The translations under genes and the position numbers were made by a program. This document shows positions 1-7,906 of a stretch of DNA of 42,807 nt, piece after piece. This DNA is from Thiobacillus sp. 65-1402 (GTDB lineage: Bacteria; Pseudomonadota; Gammaproteobacteria; Burkholderiales; Thiobacillaceae): contig NZ_MKUG01000212.1 in the NCBI RefSeq assembly GCF_001897685.1, forward strand, positions 1-42,807, given 5' to 3'. The notes under the pieces are model-generated. The model did no database searches. It had not been told where the DNA came from and saw only the letters and a list, made by a program, of their open reading frames with translations. The number at the start of each line of letters is the position of its first letter. Position 1 is the first letter of the stretch.

Positions 1-17
1 TACATGCGGGGCGGGCC

Positions 18-347
18 TTACGCCCGCTGCGCTCCGTAAGCGTCGACGCTGCGCTGGCCGGTGCGCGCCATGCTCAGGCGCTGCTGCAGCTCGTGCAGGC
101 GCGGCTCGGTGAGCGCGCGGATCTTGGCGTCGTTCTGCAGGATGGTGCGGATGATCGCCACCTTGGCGCGCTGTTCGGTTTCGTTCAGCGGCACCGGCGC
201 GGCCTGCATCAGGCTGCCGACGTAGCCCTGGCAGCGCTGCTCCAGCGCGGCCAGATGATCCCATTCGCCCTGGCTGGCGGCGTCCAGCATGGTGCCGGTG
301 AGTGCGGAGAGCGATTCGTAGGTGGTGAGCATTTCGTTGCTGGTCAT
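18..347 (-). CDS. fliT: FliT-like flagellar export chaperone
   Basis: Small (109 aa), mostly helical, charged protein encoded directly after fliS. FliT proteins bind the filament cap protein FliD (and in enterics FlhDC) and deliver it to the flagellar export gate in the cytoplasm. The N-terminus carries the usual FliT pattern of a helix with leucines and an alternating acidic/aliphatic body; there is no strict catalytic motif, so the call rests on size, helical composition and position behind fliD-fliS. Two adjacent ATG codons exist (350 and 347); the second is 6 nt from a GGAG ribosome site and is preferred. The gene ends 17 nt from the window edge, so further downstream genes cannot be seen. 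Confidence 0.7.
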   Translation of the reverse strand: MTSNEMLTTYESLSALTGTMLDAASQGEWDHLAALEQRCQGYVGSLMQAAPVPLNETEQRAKVAIIRTILQNDAKIRALTEPRLHELQQRLSMARTGQRSVDAYGAQRA

Positions 348-365
348 CATGGGCTCCGGTTCGGT

Positions 366-797
366 TCAGGCGGCAACGTGCTGTCTGGCGGAAGAGGCGG
401 GCTGCCCGCTGGCGCCGATCTGCTGCCAGGCGCCGTGCAGTTCGTGCAGCAGGCCCAGCACTTCTTCGAGCGGGGCGGCCTGGTTGTTGACGTGGGCGAG
501 CATCAGGCGCTGGTTCATGTAGTCGTACAGCGCATCCAGTTGCAGCGCGATGTCGCTGCCCTGCTGCGGATCGAGCGCGGCACGCAGGCCGTCCAGGATG
601 ATGTTGCTGGCCTTGCTGATGGCGGCGGATTTCTTCGCCATGTCGCCATCGGCCAGGTGCTTGATCGCCATCCGCACCGCCAGTTCGGCGCCTTCGTACA
701 GCATGACGATGAGCTGGTGCGGGCTGGCCGCGACGACGCCGGTTTCCAGGCCGACACTGGCGTAGGCATGCGCGGCGCTTCTCGTATTGGTGTACAC
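366..797 (-). CDS. fliS: Flagellar export chaperone FliS
   Basis: FliS is the cytoplasmic chaperone that wraps the disordered C-terminus of flagellin and prevents premature polymerisation. The 143-aa product has the family hallmarks: a Y-x-x-V-x-L-E-T-like N-terminus, the segment SPHQLIVMLYEGA near residue 26, and a four-helix-bundle pattern ending in a variable tail. The start is a GTG with an AGGAG ribosome site 6 nt upstream. It lies 14 nt downstream of fliD and 18 nt before fliT, so the three are one transcription unit. The last 20 residues are Ala/Ser/Gln-rich and probably disordered. Family assignment is secure. Confidence 0.93.
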   Translation of the reverse strand: MYTNTRSAAHAYASVGLETGVVAASPHQLIVMLYEGAELAVRMAIKHLADGDMAKKSAAISKASNIILDGLRAALDPQQGSDIALQLDALYDYMNQRLMLAHVNNQAAPLEEVLGLLHELHGAWQQIGASGQPASSARQHVAA

Positions 798-811
798 GTC
801 TGTCTCCTCGT

Positions 812-2812
812 TTATTTGTTCCGGCTGCTGCCGGGCAGGTTGGCCAGTTGCTGGGTCAGAAAGCTGCTGGTGCTGTTCATGCTCGCGAGCATGGAATCGA
901 GCGCGGAAAACTGCGCGCGGTAGCGTTTCTCGATCTGCACCAGGCGCGCTTCCATCTGCTCCTGGCGCCGGTCCAGATTCTTGATGCTGCTGTCGATGCC
1001 GTCGGTGCGGGTCTTCAGGCTGCCCTCGTCGCCCAGCACGGAGTCGAGATACTGGCCGATCCGCGACGCATAGCCCTGGCTGAACGTGACGTTGCCGCGC
1101 GCGCCGAGCGCGCCGCCGGCGATGCGCAGCGCCAGGCCTTCGCTGGCGTTGCCGATGGCGCCGGTCAGCGTCTGTCCGCTGCCGCCGGCCGCGACGCCAT
1201 TGATCGTGCCGGCGACATCGACGCCGGCGGTGACGACAGGGGCGGCGCCGAACAGGCCGGCCATGCCGCTGCCGCCGGTGACCTTGGCTTGCGAAGCGCT
1301 GCCGTACAGCGCCGAGGCGATGTTGAGCACGCCGCCGCTGTGGCTCACCAGCACGCTGCCGGCGGCGCCGGTCGCGCCATTGATCTTGCTCTGGATCTCG
1401 GCGGCCAGCGCGTCGGCGTCGGCGTATTCGGCGGCAGCGAGGACAATGCTGACCGCCTTGCCGTCGACCGTCAGGTCGAGCCGGTCGTTGACGCCGGCCT
1501 GCACGCTCAGGGCCGCCGCCTGGCTGCCCTGGGTGGCGCCGCGCGTCGCCAGCTGGGTGACGTTGACGGCGTAGCTGCCGGGAACGGTCTTGGCGGTGCT
1601 GGCGCTGTAGTTGACCAGGCTGTCGCTGGTTTTCCCCATCTTGGCGAACAGCGCCGCGATGTCGTCGAAATTCTTGTCGATGGCGGTATTGAGCTTGGCG
1701 TTGTCGAGCGCCAGCGTGCCGTCGCGGGTAAAGCCGACGCCGATCTGCGACAGGGTGGTGAGCGCGCCGCCGCTGTCGACCGAGCCATTCAGCAGGCTGC
1801 GCATCTCCACCTGGATCGCGCGCGCGGTGGAATCGCCCAGCAGCGCGCCGTTCTGCGCGCCGGGGCCATTGAAGGCGGTGAGGTTCTTGAGCGTTCCGCT
1901 GGCGTTGTTGTAGGCCTTGACGAAGGCTTCGACCGCAGCGGTGACGGCCCTGGTGTCGCGGCTGACGGCCAGCGTCAGTTTTTCGCCGGCATTCGCCTGG
2001 ACCAGGTTCAGGGTGACGCCCTCGATGGCGTTCTTGACGGTGTTGGTGGGCTGCGTCACCGCGATGCCGTCGATTTCCAGCAGGGCGTCGCGCGCCGCGG
2101 CCTTCTGGCTGAGGTTTTTGCCGCTGCCGGCGGCAGCCGTCGGATCATAGGCCAGCGCCGACAGGCCGCCGCCGTCGAGGCCGTTGCCGTCGCCGTCGGC
2201 CACGCTGATTTTCAGGCTGTTGGCCGCGCCACTGTCGGCGGCGGTGAGCACCAGGCGGTTGCCGGCGGCGCCGCCGTCGTTGACGATGGTGGCGGTGACG
2301 CCCGCATTGGCGGCATTGATCGCATCGCGCACGCCGGCCAGCGTGTTGTTGGCCGGGTCGATGCTGATGCTTTTCACGGCCTTGCCGGCATTGGCGGTAA
2401 AGCTGTTCGAAACGCTGTCGTAGCTGCCGAACTGGATCGTCAGCGTGCCCGAGCCGACGACGTCGTCGGTCGAAGCGTAGCCGGCGGACGCCAGTTTATG
2501 CTGCTGCGCCAGCTGCTTGACCTCGATCTGGTAGCTGGCCGGGATGGCCTTGCCGCCGGCGCTGGCGCCGAGCACCTTGGTGTCGGACGAGACGGCGCTC
2601 AGCGCCTGGAATTTGCTGCCGCTGCCGAGATCCTTCAGCGCGGTCTGGAAGCCGGCGAGCGCGCCGCGCAGCTGGCCGAAAGCGGACAGCTTCTGGGTGT
2701 GCGCCAGCTCCTGCTTGGTCAAGGCGGCAAGCGGCTTGCGTTCCGACAGCATCAACTGTTCGACGATGCCGTTGACGTCGAGCCCCGATCCGATCCCTGC
2801 AGCTGAAACCAT
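812..2812 (-). CDS. fliD: Flagellar hook-associated protein 2 (filament cap) FliD
   Basis: FliD forms the pentameric cap at the filament tip that folds incoming flagellin outside the cell. The 666-aa product starts with MVSAAGIGSGLDVNGIVEQL, the standard FliD_N opening, and the next 90 residues follow the family; the C-terminal region (about 400-660) has the FliD_C pattern with a closing coiled coil rich in Gln, Arg and Leu (around 595-655). At 666 residues it is longer than the enteric protein (about 470 aa), the extra length lying in Ala/Gly-rich exposed domains. There is no signal peptide, as expected for a type III export substrate. ATG start with AGGAG 6 nt upstream. It follows flaG by 10 nt. 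Confidence 0.95.
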   Translation of the reverse strand: MVSAAGIGSGLDVNGIVEQLMLSERKPLAALTKQELAHTQKLSAFGQLRGALAGFQTALKDLGSGSKFQALSAVSSDTKVLGASAGGKAIPASYQIEVKQLAQQHKLASAGYASTDDVVGSGTLTIQFGSYDSVSNSFTANAGKAVKSISIDPANNTLAGVRDAINAANAGVTATIVNDGGAAGNRLVLTAADSGAANSLKISVADGDGNGLDGGGLSALAYDPTAAAGSGKNLSQKAAARDALLEIDGIAVTQPTNTVKNAIEGVTLNLVQANAGEKLTLAVSRDTRAVTAAVEAFVKAYNNASGTLKNLTAFNGPGAQNGALLGDSTARAIQVEMRSLLNGSVDSGGALTTLSQIGVGFTRDGTLALDNAKLNTAIDKNFDDIAALFAKMGKTSDSLVNYSASTAKTVPGSYAVNVTQLATRGATQGSQAAALSVQAGVNDRLDLTVDGKAVSIVLAAAEYADADALAAEIQSKINGATGAAGSVLVSHSGGVLNIASALYGSASQAKVTGGSGMAGLFGAAPVVTAGVDVAGTINGVAAGGSGQTLTGAIGNASEGLALRIAGGALGARGNVTFSQGYASRIGQYLDSVLGDEGSLKTRTDGIDSSIKNLDRRQEQMEARLVQIEKRYRAQFSALDSMLASMNSTSSFLTQQLANLPGSSRNK

Positions 2813-2822
2813 GGCCGGCTCC

Positions 2823-3173
2823 TCAGGCTTCGCGGTTGATCAACAGACCCTGCATGCGGTCTATGGATTTGGAAATGGCCAGCATTTCCTCGCTGGGAAA
2901 CTGGCGCAGCACCTCCGCGGTTTCGGTGTCGACCATCTTGACGACGGTGCGTCCGCTGTCCTGGTCGAGCGAAAACTGGATGCTGGACGAGACCGACTGC
3001 ACGTACGCATTGGCCGACTGCACGGCGGCTGCAACCGCTTCCTGGGTGGCGGGCTGCGCGGGCGCGAAAACGGGGTTGTCGAGCGTGGCGCGCTGCGCGG
3101 GGGTGACGGGGGCGGGTGCGGGGGCCTGCCGCAGCGCGGCAAGATCAACTGAATCGACTTTTCCAATGGACAT
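2823..3173 (-). CDS. flaG: FlaG-family flagellar protein
   Basis: FlaG proteins are small cytosolic or exported proteins, usually between flagellin and fliD, that influence filament length. The 116-aa product has a Pro/Ala-rich disordered N-terminal half and the conserved C-terminal beta domain: an SIQFSLDQDSGRTVVKMVD segment, then a TAEVLRQFPSEEML motif typical of the family. The chosen ATG is preceded by GAGGGG 7 nt upstream; an in-frame TTG five codons earlier (3188) lacks that support. It is located between the fliC terminator and fliD, reading into fliD. Confidence 0.9.
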   Translation of the reverse strand: MSIGKVDSVDLAALRQAPAPAPVTPAQRATLDNPVFAPAQPATQEAVAAAVQSANAYVQSVSSSIQFSLDQDSGRTVVKMVDTETAEVLRQFPSEEMLAISKSIDRMQGLLINREA

Positions 3174-3200
3174 GATGATTCCCCTCAATTAAGCGGCAAA

Positions 3201-3228
3201 GGCGGAGCCGGGAAAATCCCGCTCCGCC
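3201..3228 (-). terminator. Rho-independent terminator after fliC
   Basis: Read on the minus strand this is a GGCGGAGC-GGGA / TCCC-GGCTCCGCC hairpin with one unpaired base and a 3-4 nt T loop, followed by TTTGCCGCTT. It lies between the flagellin stop codon and flaG, so flagellin message can be made separately from, and in larger amounts than, flaG-fliD-fliS-fliT. Confidence 0.75.
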
Positions 3229-3292
3229 GCTTCGCCCGGGCGGCCGGGTTTGACTGAACCCGAACGCGCCCGTTGTGATGCACTTTCCAAAC

Positions 3293-4879
3293 TTAGCCGC
3301 GCAGCAGCGAGAGCACGTTGTTCGGCAGCGAGTTGGCCTGCGCCAGCATCGCGGTACCGGCCTGCTGCAGGATCTGGCCGCGCGTCAGCGAGGCGGTCTC
3401 GGCGGCGAAGTCGGCATCGATGATGCGGCTGCGCGCGCCCTGCAGGTTCTCGGCGGTCACCTGGATGTTGCCGATGGCGTTCTCGAAGCGGCTCTGCACC
3501 GCGCCCAGGGTGCCGCGCGCGCTGTTCACCGAGTTGATCGCCGCATCCATCGCCTTCATGGCGTTGTTGGCGCCGGCGACGCTGGAAATGTCGAGCGTGG
3601 CGAAGCCGGTCTGGGCGCTGCCGGGCGTGGCGGCGTTGGCGCCCGCGGTCAGGCCGGTCTGCTCGGTCACGTTGCCGGTACCGGCGATGTCGATGTTGCC
3701 GGAGCCGCCGATCGAGGTCAGGGTCAGCGCGCCGCCGGAAACCGATGCCTGGACGCCGGTGGTGCCGGTCTTGGCATTGATCGCGGTGGTCAGGTCGGTC
3801 AGGCGGGTGGCGGCATCGGCAGCGGCGCCGACTTCGATGTTCTCGCCGTTGATGGTGAAGGCCGCGCCGGACAGGGCCGAGAAGGTGCCGGGGGTGGCGG
3901 GGGTGCCGCCGGTTGCCGGGGTGCCGCCGGTGTGGTTGGCGACGAAGCCGGCGCCGAAGGTGCCGTCGGATGTGGTGCCTGCCGCCGCAACTGTCGAGCC
4001 GACGGCGTCGGAGAACGACGTGGTGATGGCCATGTCGGTGCCGTCGGCCTTGGTGATCACCAGGTCGCCGCCGGCGACCGTGCCAGCCAGGGTATAGGCG
4101 CCGCCGCTGGCTGCGACAAAAGCGGCGATGTCGGTTTGCAGGTTGGCGGCGGAGGCATTGCCGACCAAGCGGTCGGAGGCGACCGCGCCGTCGATCTTGA
4201 CCTGGAAGGCGTCGGCGGCATTGTCGGATGCGGCCTGGACATAGGCGCCGGAAACCGCGGAAGCGGTCGGCGTTGCCGGCGTCCCCGGCACGGCGGCGAC
4301 GTAGCCCGCGCCCACCGGTGCGGCGCCGGTAACCGGCGCGGCCGCGGTGTCGACGCTGGTCCAGCTGCCGAGCGCCGAGATCTGGGCGTTGGCGATGCCG
4401 GCGACGTTGATGGTCTCGCCGGCGTTGGCGCCGACCTGGAAGGCTTGCAGGGTGAAGCTGCCGTCGAGCAGTTTCAGGCCGTTGAATTCGGTCTGCTTGG
4501 CGACGCGGTCGATTTCGGACAGCAGCTGGCCGGCCTCGGCGTTGAGCGCCTTGCGGTCGTCGGCGCTGTTGCTGGCGTTGGCGGACTGCACGGACAGTTC
4601 GCGCACCCGCTGCAACATGTCGCCGATCTTGCCGAGCGCGCCTTCGGCGGTCTGCGCCAGCGAAATGCCGTCGTTGGCGTTGCGGGCGGCGACGTTGAGG
4701 CCGCGGATCTGCGACGTCATGCGCTCGGAAATCGCCAGGCCGGCGGCATCGTCCTTGGCGCTGTTCACGCGCAGGCCGGAAGACAGGCGCTGGATCGAGG
4801 TGTTGAGCGCGGACTGCGAGGTACCGAGGTTGCGCTGCGTGTTGAGCGAAGCGATGTTGGTATTGATTACTGCTGCCAT
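3293..4879 (-). CDS. fliC: Flagellin
   Basis: Structural subunit of the flagellar filament, exported by the flagellar type III apparatus. The 528-aa protein has the conserved N-terminal D0/D1 region ([18 protein letters not shown], then [19 protein letters not shown] and the QRVRELSVQ motif around residues 88-96) and the conserved C-terminal D1/D0 region ending [11 protein letters not shown]. The centre (about 165-430) is a Gly/Ala/Thr-rich hypervariable insert with TPAT-containing short repeats. ATG start with AAGGAG 7 nt upstream. It has its own terminator downstream and two FliA-like promoters upstream, which fits a late flagellar gene expressed separately. The QRVREL motif is the one recognised by TLR5 in other species. 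Confidence 0.97.
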   Translation of the reverse strand: MAAVINTNIASLNTQRNLGTSQSALNTSIQRLSSGLRVNSAKDDAAGLAISERMTSQIRGLNVAARNANDGISLAQTAEGALGKIGDMLQRVRELSVQSANASNSADDRKALNAEAGQLLSEIDRVAKQTEFNGLKLLDGSFTLQAFQVGANAGETINVAGIANAQISALGSWTSVDTAAAPVTGAAPVGAGYVAAVPGTPATPTASAVSGAYVQAASDNAADAFQVKIDGAVASDRLVGNASAANLQTDIAAFVAASGGAYTLAGTVAGGDLVITKADGTDMAITTSFSDAVGSTVAAAGTTSDGTFGAGFVANHTGGTPATGGTPATPGTFSALSGAAFTINGENIEVGAAADAATRLTDLTTAINAKTGTTGVQASVSGGALTLTSIGGSGNIDIAGTGNVTEQTGLTAGANAATPGSAQTGFATLDISSVAGANNAMKAMDAAINSVNSARGTLGAVQSRFENAIGNIQVTAENLQGARSRIIDADFAAETASLTRGQILQQAGTAMLAQANSLPNNVLSLLRG

Positions 4880-4992
4880 GATATTTCTCCTTGTGTGGAT
4901 CGATGGTTCCGGCTTTATGCCCCAAGGGGCTGCTCTGGTGCCGTCAACGTGGGTCTTGGCCGCTGGGGCTACATGAACCGCCGTTGTGAGAG

Positions 4993-5019
4993 GAATCGTC
5001 GGGTCGCCGAGAAAGTTAA
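4993..5019 (-). promoter_or_regulatory. FliA (sigma-28)-like promoter of fliC, proximal copy
   Basis: On the minus strand: TTAACTTT, exactly 11 nt, then GACGATTC. The family consensus is TAAAGTTT-N11-GCCGATAA, so 6 of 8 and 5 of 8 positions match at the correct spacing. It would start transcription near 4986, giving a flagellin leader of about 107 nt. The match is by eye; no start site is known. Confidence 0.65.
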
Positions 5020-5077
5020 GGCTTTGGAATCAAAAATATGCACGCGTTTCACGCCTCGTCCGCGGCGCGACAAAGAG

Positions 5078-5104
5078 GAATCGTCGGAGGTGGGAGAAAG
5101 TTGA
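5078..5104 (-). promoter_or_regulatory. FliA (sigma-28)-like promoter of fliC, distal copy
   Basis: On the minus strand: TCAACTTT, exactly 11 nt, then GACGATTC, 85 nt upstream of the proximal copy and nearly identical to it, including the shared flanking CTCT after the -10. The duplication of the box with its flank suggests a local tandem duplication of the flagellin promoter. Confidence 0.6.
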
Positions 5105-5203
5105 GGCTGCGTTGCAAAAAACTTCATGGCGAGCATTCGTAAGCGCGGGGCATGCACCAAGCGCCCCTTGTAGGCGCCCGATGCCGCGGGGGTTGCGGCG
5201 GCA

Positions 5204-5282
5204 CGAAAATCGCGGCGGGGCGCCGCTCCCACAGGAAGGCGCTCAGGCCGAAGCTGTAGGAGGCCCGCCCCCGGGCCGATGG
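5204..5282. repeat. Pair of opposed REP-like palindromes
   Basis: Two related short palindromic elements face each other. On the minus strand 5233-5204 reads TGTGGGAG then a GCGGCG/CGCCGC stem and GATTTTCG; on the plus strand 5255-5282 reads TGTAGGAG then a GGCCCG/CGGGCC stem and GATGG. The shared TGTRGGAG head plus a variable GC stem is the layout of REP sequences in many proteobacteria, here as a BIME-like pair. They fill most of the gap between the flagellin promoters and the diguanylate cyclase stop codon; nothing else coding is seen between 4880 and 5327. Confidence 0.6.
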
Positions 5283-5327
5283 CCTGAAAACAACGGATAT
5301 CTACACGCAGATTGCGGACCATTGGAT

Positions 5328-6899
5328 TTAGCCGGCCTCACCGGGAACATCCGCCGCCCGGGAAACCCGGTTCTTGCCGGCGCGCTTGGCTTCGTACATG
5401 GCGGCGTCGGCGCGGGCGATGGCGGCTTCCTGCGATTCGCCAGGGGCGCGCGCGGCGACGCCGGCGCTGAAAGTGATCAGCACGCGCTCGTTGTTGTCGA
5501 GGAAGTATTTCTTGGTGAGGCTGCGCTGCAGCCGGGTGACGATACTCATGGCCTCGTCGAGCGGCGTGTTGGGCAGCAGGATGAGGAATTCCTCGCCGCC
5601 CATGCGCGCGATGTGGTCGGTGAGGCGCAGTTCTTCCTTGGCGATCTTGACCAGATGGATCAGCGCCTCGTCGCCGGTCTGGTGGCCGCGTTTGTCGTTG
5701 AGTGCCTTGAAGTTGTCGACGTCCAGCACGGCGATGCAGAACGGCGAGGCATAGCGGTCGGCGCGCGAGGCTTCGCGTGCGAATTCGTCGTCGAGGCCGC
5801 GCCGGTTGAGGCTGCGGGTGAGCGGATCCTCGCGCACCAGGGCGCTCATTTCGGCGAGCTGGGTTTCCAGTTGGCGGATGCGGCTTTCGGCCTGCAGGGC
5901 GGCGTCGCGCTCCTGGATCAGCTGGCTGTGGGCGCGGCGGGTGTCCGACTGCGCGGTGCGGGTTTCTTCCAGCAGGCTTTCGAGGATGCGGTTCAGTTCC
6001 CGCACGTCTTCGGTGCTGCCGATGCGTTCGATGTGGGAGGCGATTTTTCCCTGGTACTCGTCGTTGGCCGCCACGGCGTCGCGCATGCGGCTGACGAAGG
6101 TGGTCATGGTGGCTTTCAGCGTGGCGGTGGCTTCGCGCAGGCCGTGCTTGACCAGGCTTTGCTTGAAGATCACTTCCTTGAGCCGTTTTTCCGCTTCCTG
6201 CAGCGACTGCAGCCTGAGCGGGCCGGCGACGATTTCCTGCACCATGTCGAGCTGGCCGCGCAGCCAGGTGTCGTCGTCGAGCAGTTCGCCGATGTTTTCC
6301 ACCAGCAGCAGAATGCGCCGGAACGTTTCCTGCCGGTCGTGGAGGTGCGAGGCGTGCTGATCGATATCGATCCACAGCGATTTCAGGCTGGCTGCGGCAT
6401 TGCGCAGGGCGCTGGCGCTGCTGGCTTCGCGCACGGCGGCGGCCAGCTGTTGCGCCCTGTCCGCCAGCGTGGGGTGGTGCGACAACTGGGGGATGAGGCC
6501 GAATTCCAGGGTTTTGGCGAGCAGGTCGCGCAGCAGGGCCAGGTCTTCCTCGCTGCCGCTGCCATCCGTCCGCTGCTTGAGCTGCAGCGCGATCTGGCTC
6601 AGCTGCTTGCGGCATTGCGCCCAGTCGCCTTTGCGGATGGCCCGGTCGAGGATTTCCACCGGGCCCGCCAGTTCGGGATGGTGCAGGCTGAGGTCCATGA
6701 CCAGGCCGGACAGCGCGCTGGCGGCGGTGGCGGCGATGGCCGTCGTCGCCGCCATGCCGGGCGCGCCGGCGATTTCCTCGTACAGGGTCTGGTAGTTGTC
6801 CGGGGTCGGCGCGATCCGGCGCAGCGCAAGGCGGCGCAAGGTTTCACGCGCGACTTCGGTCGGATTGGCAAGATTGATTTTGACGGTTGGCTCGGCCAT
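5328..6899 (-). CDS. Soluble diguanylate cyclase (GGDEF domain)
   Basis: Predicted to make cyclic di-GMP from two GTP. The 523-aa protein has no membrane segment. Residues 1-60 carry an RRLALRRIAPTPDNYQTLYEEI segment common to a group of betaproteobacterial GGDEF proteins; about 60-330 is helical and contains coiled coils (a last one near 310-350); the C-terminal 165 residues are the GGDEF domain with DPLTRSLNRRGLDDEF and the active-site loop GGEEF at 434-438. An RLTD inhibitory site lies exactly five residues before it, so product inhibition is expected. The ATG at 6899 (MAEPTV) is preferred over a longer reading frame because family similarity begins there; the ribosome site is weak. Location next to flagellar genes suggests a role in the motile/sessile switch, which is inference. 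Confidence 0.9.
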   Translation of the reverse strand: MAEPTVKINLANPTEVARETLRRLALRRIAPTPDNYQTLYEEIAGAPGMAATTAIAATAASALSGLVMDLSLHHPELAGPVEILDRAIRKGDWAQCRKQLSQIALQLKQRTDGSGSEEDLALLRDLLAKTLEFGLIPQLSHHPTLADRAQQLAAAVREASSASALRNAAASLKSLWIDIDQHASHLHDRQETFRRILLLVENIGELLDDDTWLRGQLDMVQEIVAGPLRLQSLQEAEKRLKEVIFKQSLVKHGLREATATLKATMTTFVSRMRDAVAANDEYQGKIASHIERIGSTEDVRELNRILESLLEETRTAQSDTRRAHSQLIQERDAALQAESRIRQLETQLAEMSALVREDPLTRSLNRRGLDDEFAREASRADRYASPFCIAVLDVDNFKALNDKRGHQTGDEALIHLVKIAKEELRLTDHIARMGGEEFLILLPNTPLDEAMSIVTRLQRSLTKKYFLDNNERVLITFSAGVAARAPGESQEAAIARADAAMYEAKRAGKNRVSRAADVPGEAG

Positions 6900-7070
6900 G
6901 TCGGCACTCAGACCCGGAAAGGGCAATTCGCTATGCCCGCAAGGGGCAGGCCGTGATTTGCAAAGCCGGCGAACCGGCAACAATCACGCTCTGCCTCGCA
7001 TGTTAAGGCGGGCGGAAGGGGGCTGAAGGACGGATTAGGGCAGGAAAACCCCGGCAATTCCGAAGACAGG

Positions 7071-7209
7071 TGCAAGATTCAAGTTACAAGTTGCAAGGAA
7101 AACCTAGCCGCTTGAACCTTGAACCTTGAACCTTGAACCTTGAACCTTGAACCTTGAACCTTGTAACTTGTAACTTGTAACTTGTAACTTGCAACTCGCA
7201 TCTTGCATC
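7071..7209. repeat. Heptamer tandem-repeat tract
   Basis: Within the 310-nt gap 6900-7209, positions 7111-7159 hold seven perfect copies of CTTGAAC, 7160-7187 four perfect copies of CTTGTAA, and 7188-7208 three degenerate copies (CTTGCAA, CTCGCAT, CTTGCAT), ending at the stop codon of the response regulator. Upstream, 7072-7098 holds the same heptamers in inverse orientation, so a large hairpin can form. From 6900 to 7070 I see only a short leader for the cyclase and no gene. Such tracts change copy number by slippage. Confidence 0.95.
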
Positions 7210-7857
7210 TCAGTCAAGCAGCCCTTGCTTGATCGCGTAATGCGTCAGCTCGGCGTTGTTCTTGAGCTGCATTTTCTTCAGCAGGCGGGCGCGGTACATG
7301 CTGATGGTCTTGACCGACAGCGCCAGCTGGTCGGCGATGAGGCTGACGGTCAGCCCGGAGGCGATCATGCACAGGGTCTGGTATTCGCGGTTGGAGAGGC
7401 CTTCGTGCGGCAGGCCGGTGCGTTCGCCGCTGATTTCGCTGGCGAGTTCCTGGGCGACTTCGGCGCTGATGTATTTCTTGCCCGAGGCGACCAGGCGGAT
7501 GGCGTCGATCAGTTGATCCGGCGCGCTCTGCTTGTTGAGGTAGCCGGCGGCGCCGGTCTTCAGCGCACGCACCGCGTACTGGGTCTCGCGGTGCATCGAG
7601 AGCATCAGCACCTTGATGCCGGGATGTTCGCTCTTCAGCAGTTCCAGGGTTTCCAGGCCGCTGCGGTCGGGCATGGAAATGTCCATCAGCACCAGGTCCC
7701 AGGGCTCCCGCCGGGCCATCTGCAGGGCGTTTCTCGCGCAGTCGGCCTCGCCGGCGACTTCGATGTCGTCGACTTCGGCGAGGATTTGCTTGAGTCCTTC
7801 GCGGACGATGGCATGGTCGTCGACGATGAGGATGCGGTAGGGTTTGACGGCGGCCAC
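7210..7857 (-). CDS. NarL/FixJ-family response regulator
   Basis: Cytoplasmic transcription regulator of a two-component system, 215 aa. The receiver domain (about 7-125) has the acidic pair DD at 13-14, phospho-acceptor D59 in LVLMDISMP, and the conserved Lys in GYLNKQS; the C-terminal LuxR-type helix-turn-helix (about 148-212) begins LSNREYQTLCMIASGLT. It is encoded 49 nt downstream of a histidine kinase on the same strand, so the two are a cognate pair in one operon. Domain order and length are typical. Its target genes cannot be read from the sequence. The stop codon abuts the heptamer repeat tract. Confidence 0.92.
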   Translation of the reverse strand: MAAVKPYRILIVDDHAIVREGLKQILAEVDDIEVAGEADCARNALQMARREPWDLVLMDISMPDRSGLETLELLKSEHPGIKVLMLSMHRETQYAVRALKTGAAGYLNKQSAPDQLIDAIRLVASGKKYISAEVAQELASEISGERTGLPHEGLSNREYQTLCMIASGLTVSLIADQLALSVKTISMYRARLLKKMQLKNNAELTHYAIKQGLLD

Positions 7858-7906
7858 GGTTTGAACGGTTTTTCGAGTTTACAGGCGGTATGGGGGGATT
7901 ATGCCG

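Noticed and set aside
3189-4925. Minus-strand open frame out of phase with flagellin (578 aa)
   Set aside because: Arg/His/Pro-rich shadow of fliC without ribosome site or family motif.
848-5104. Long plus-strand open frames opposite fliD and fliC (848-2806, 3275-5104)
   Set aside because: GC-rich antisense frames; Arg/Gly/Ala/His-heavy translations without domains, and the minus strand holds conserved flagellar proteins.
4986-6956. Plus-strand frame opposite the diguanylate cyclase
   Set aside because: Translation is an antisense shadow with low complexity and no start signal.
7111-7208. CRISPR array
   Set aside because: Direct repeats of 7 nt without spacers; this is a microsatellite.
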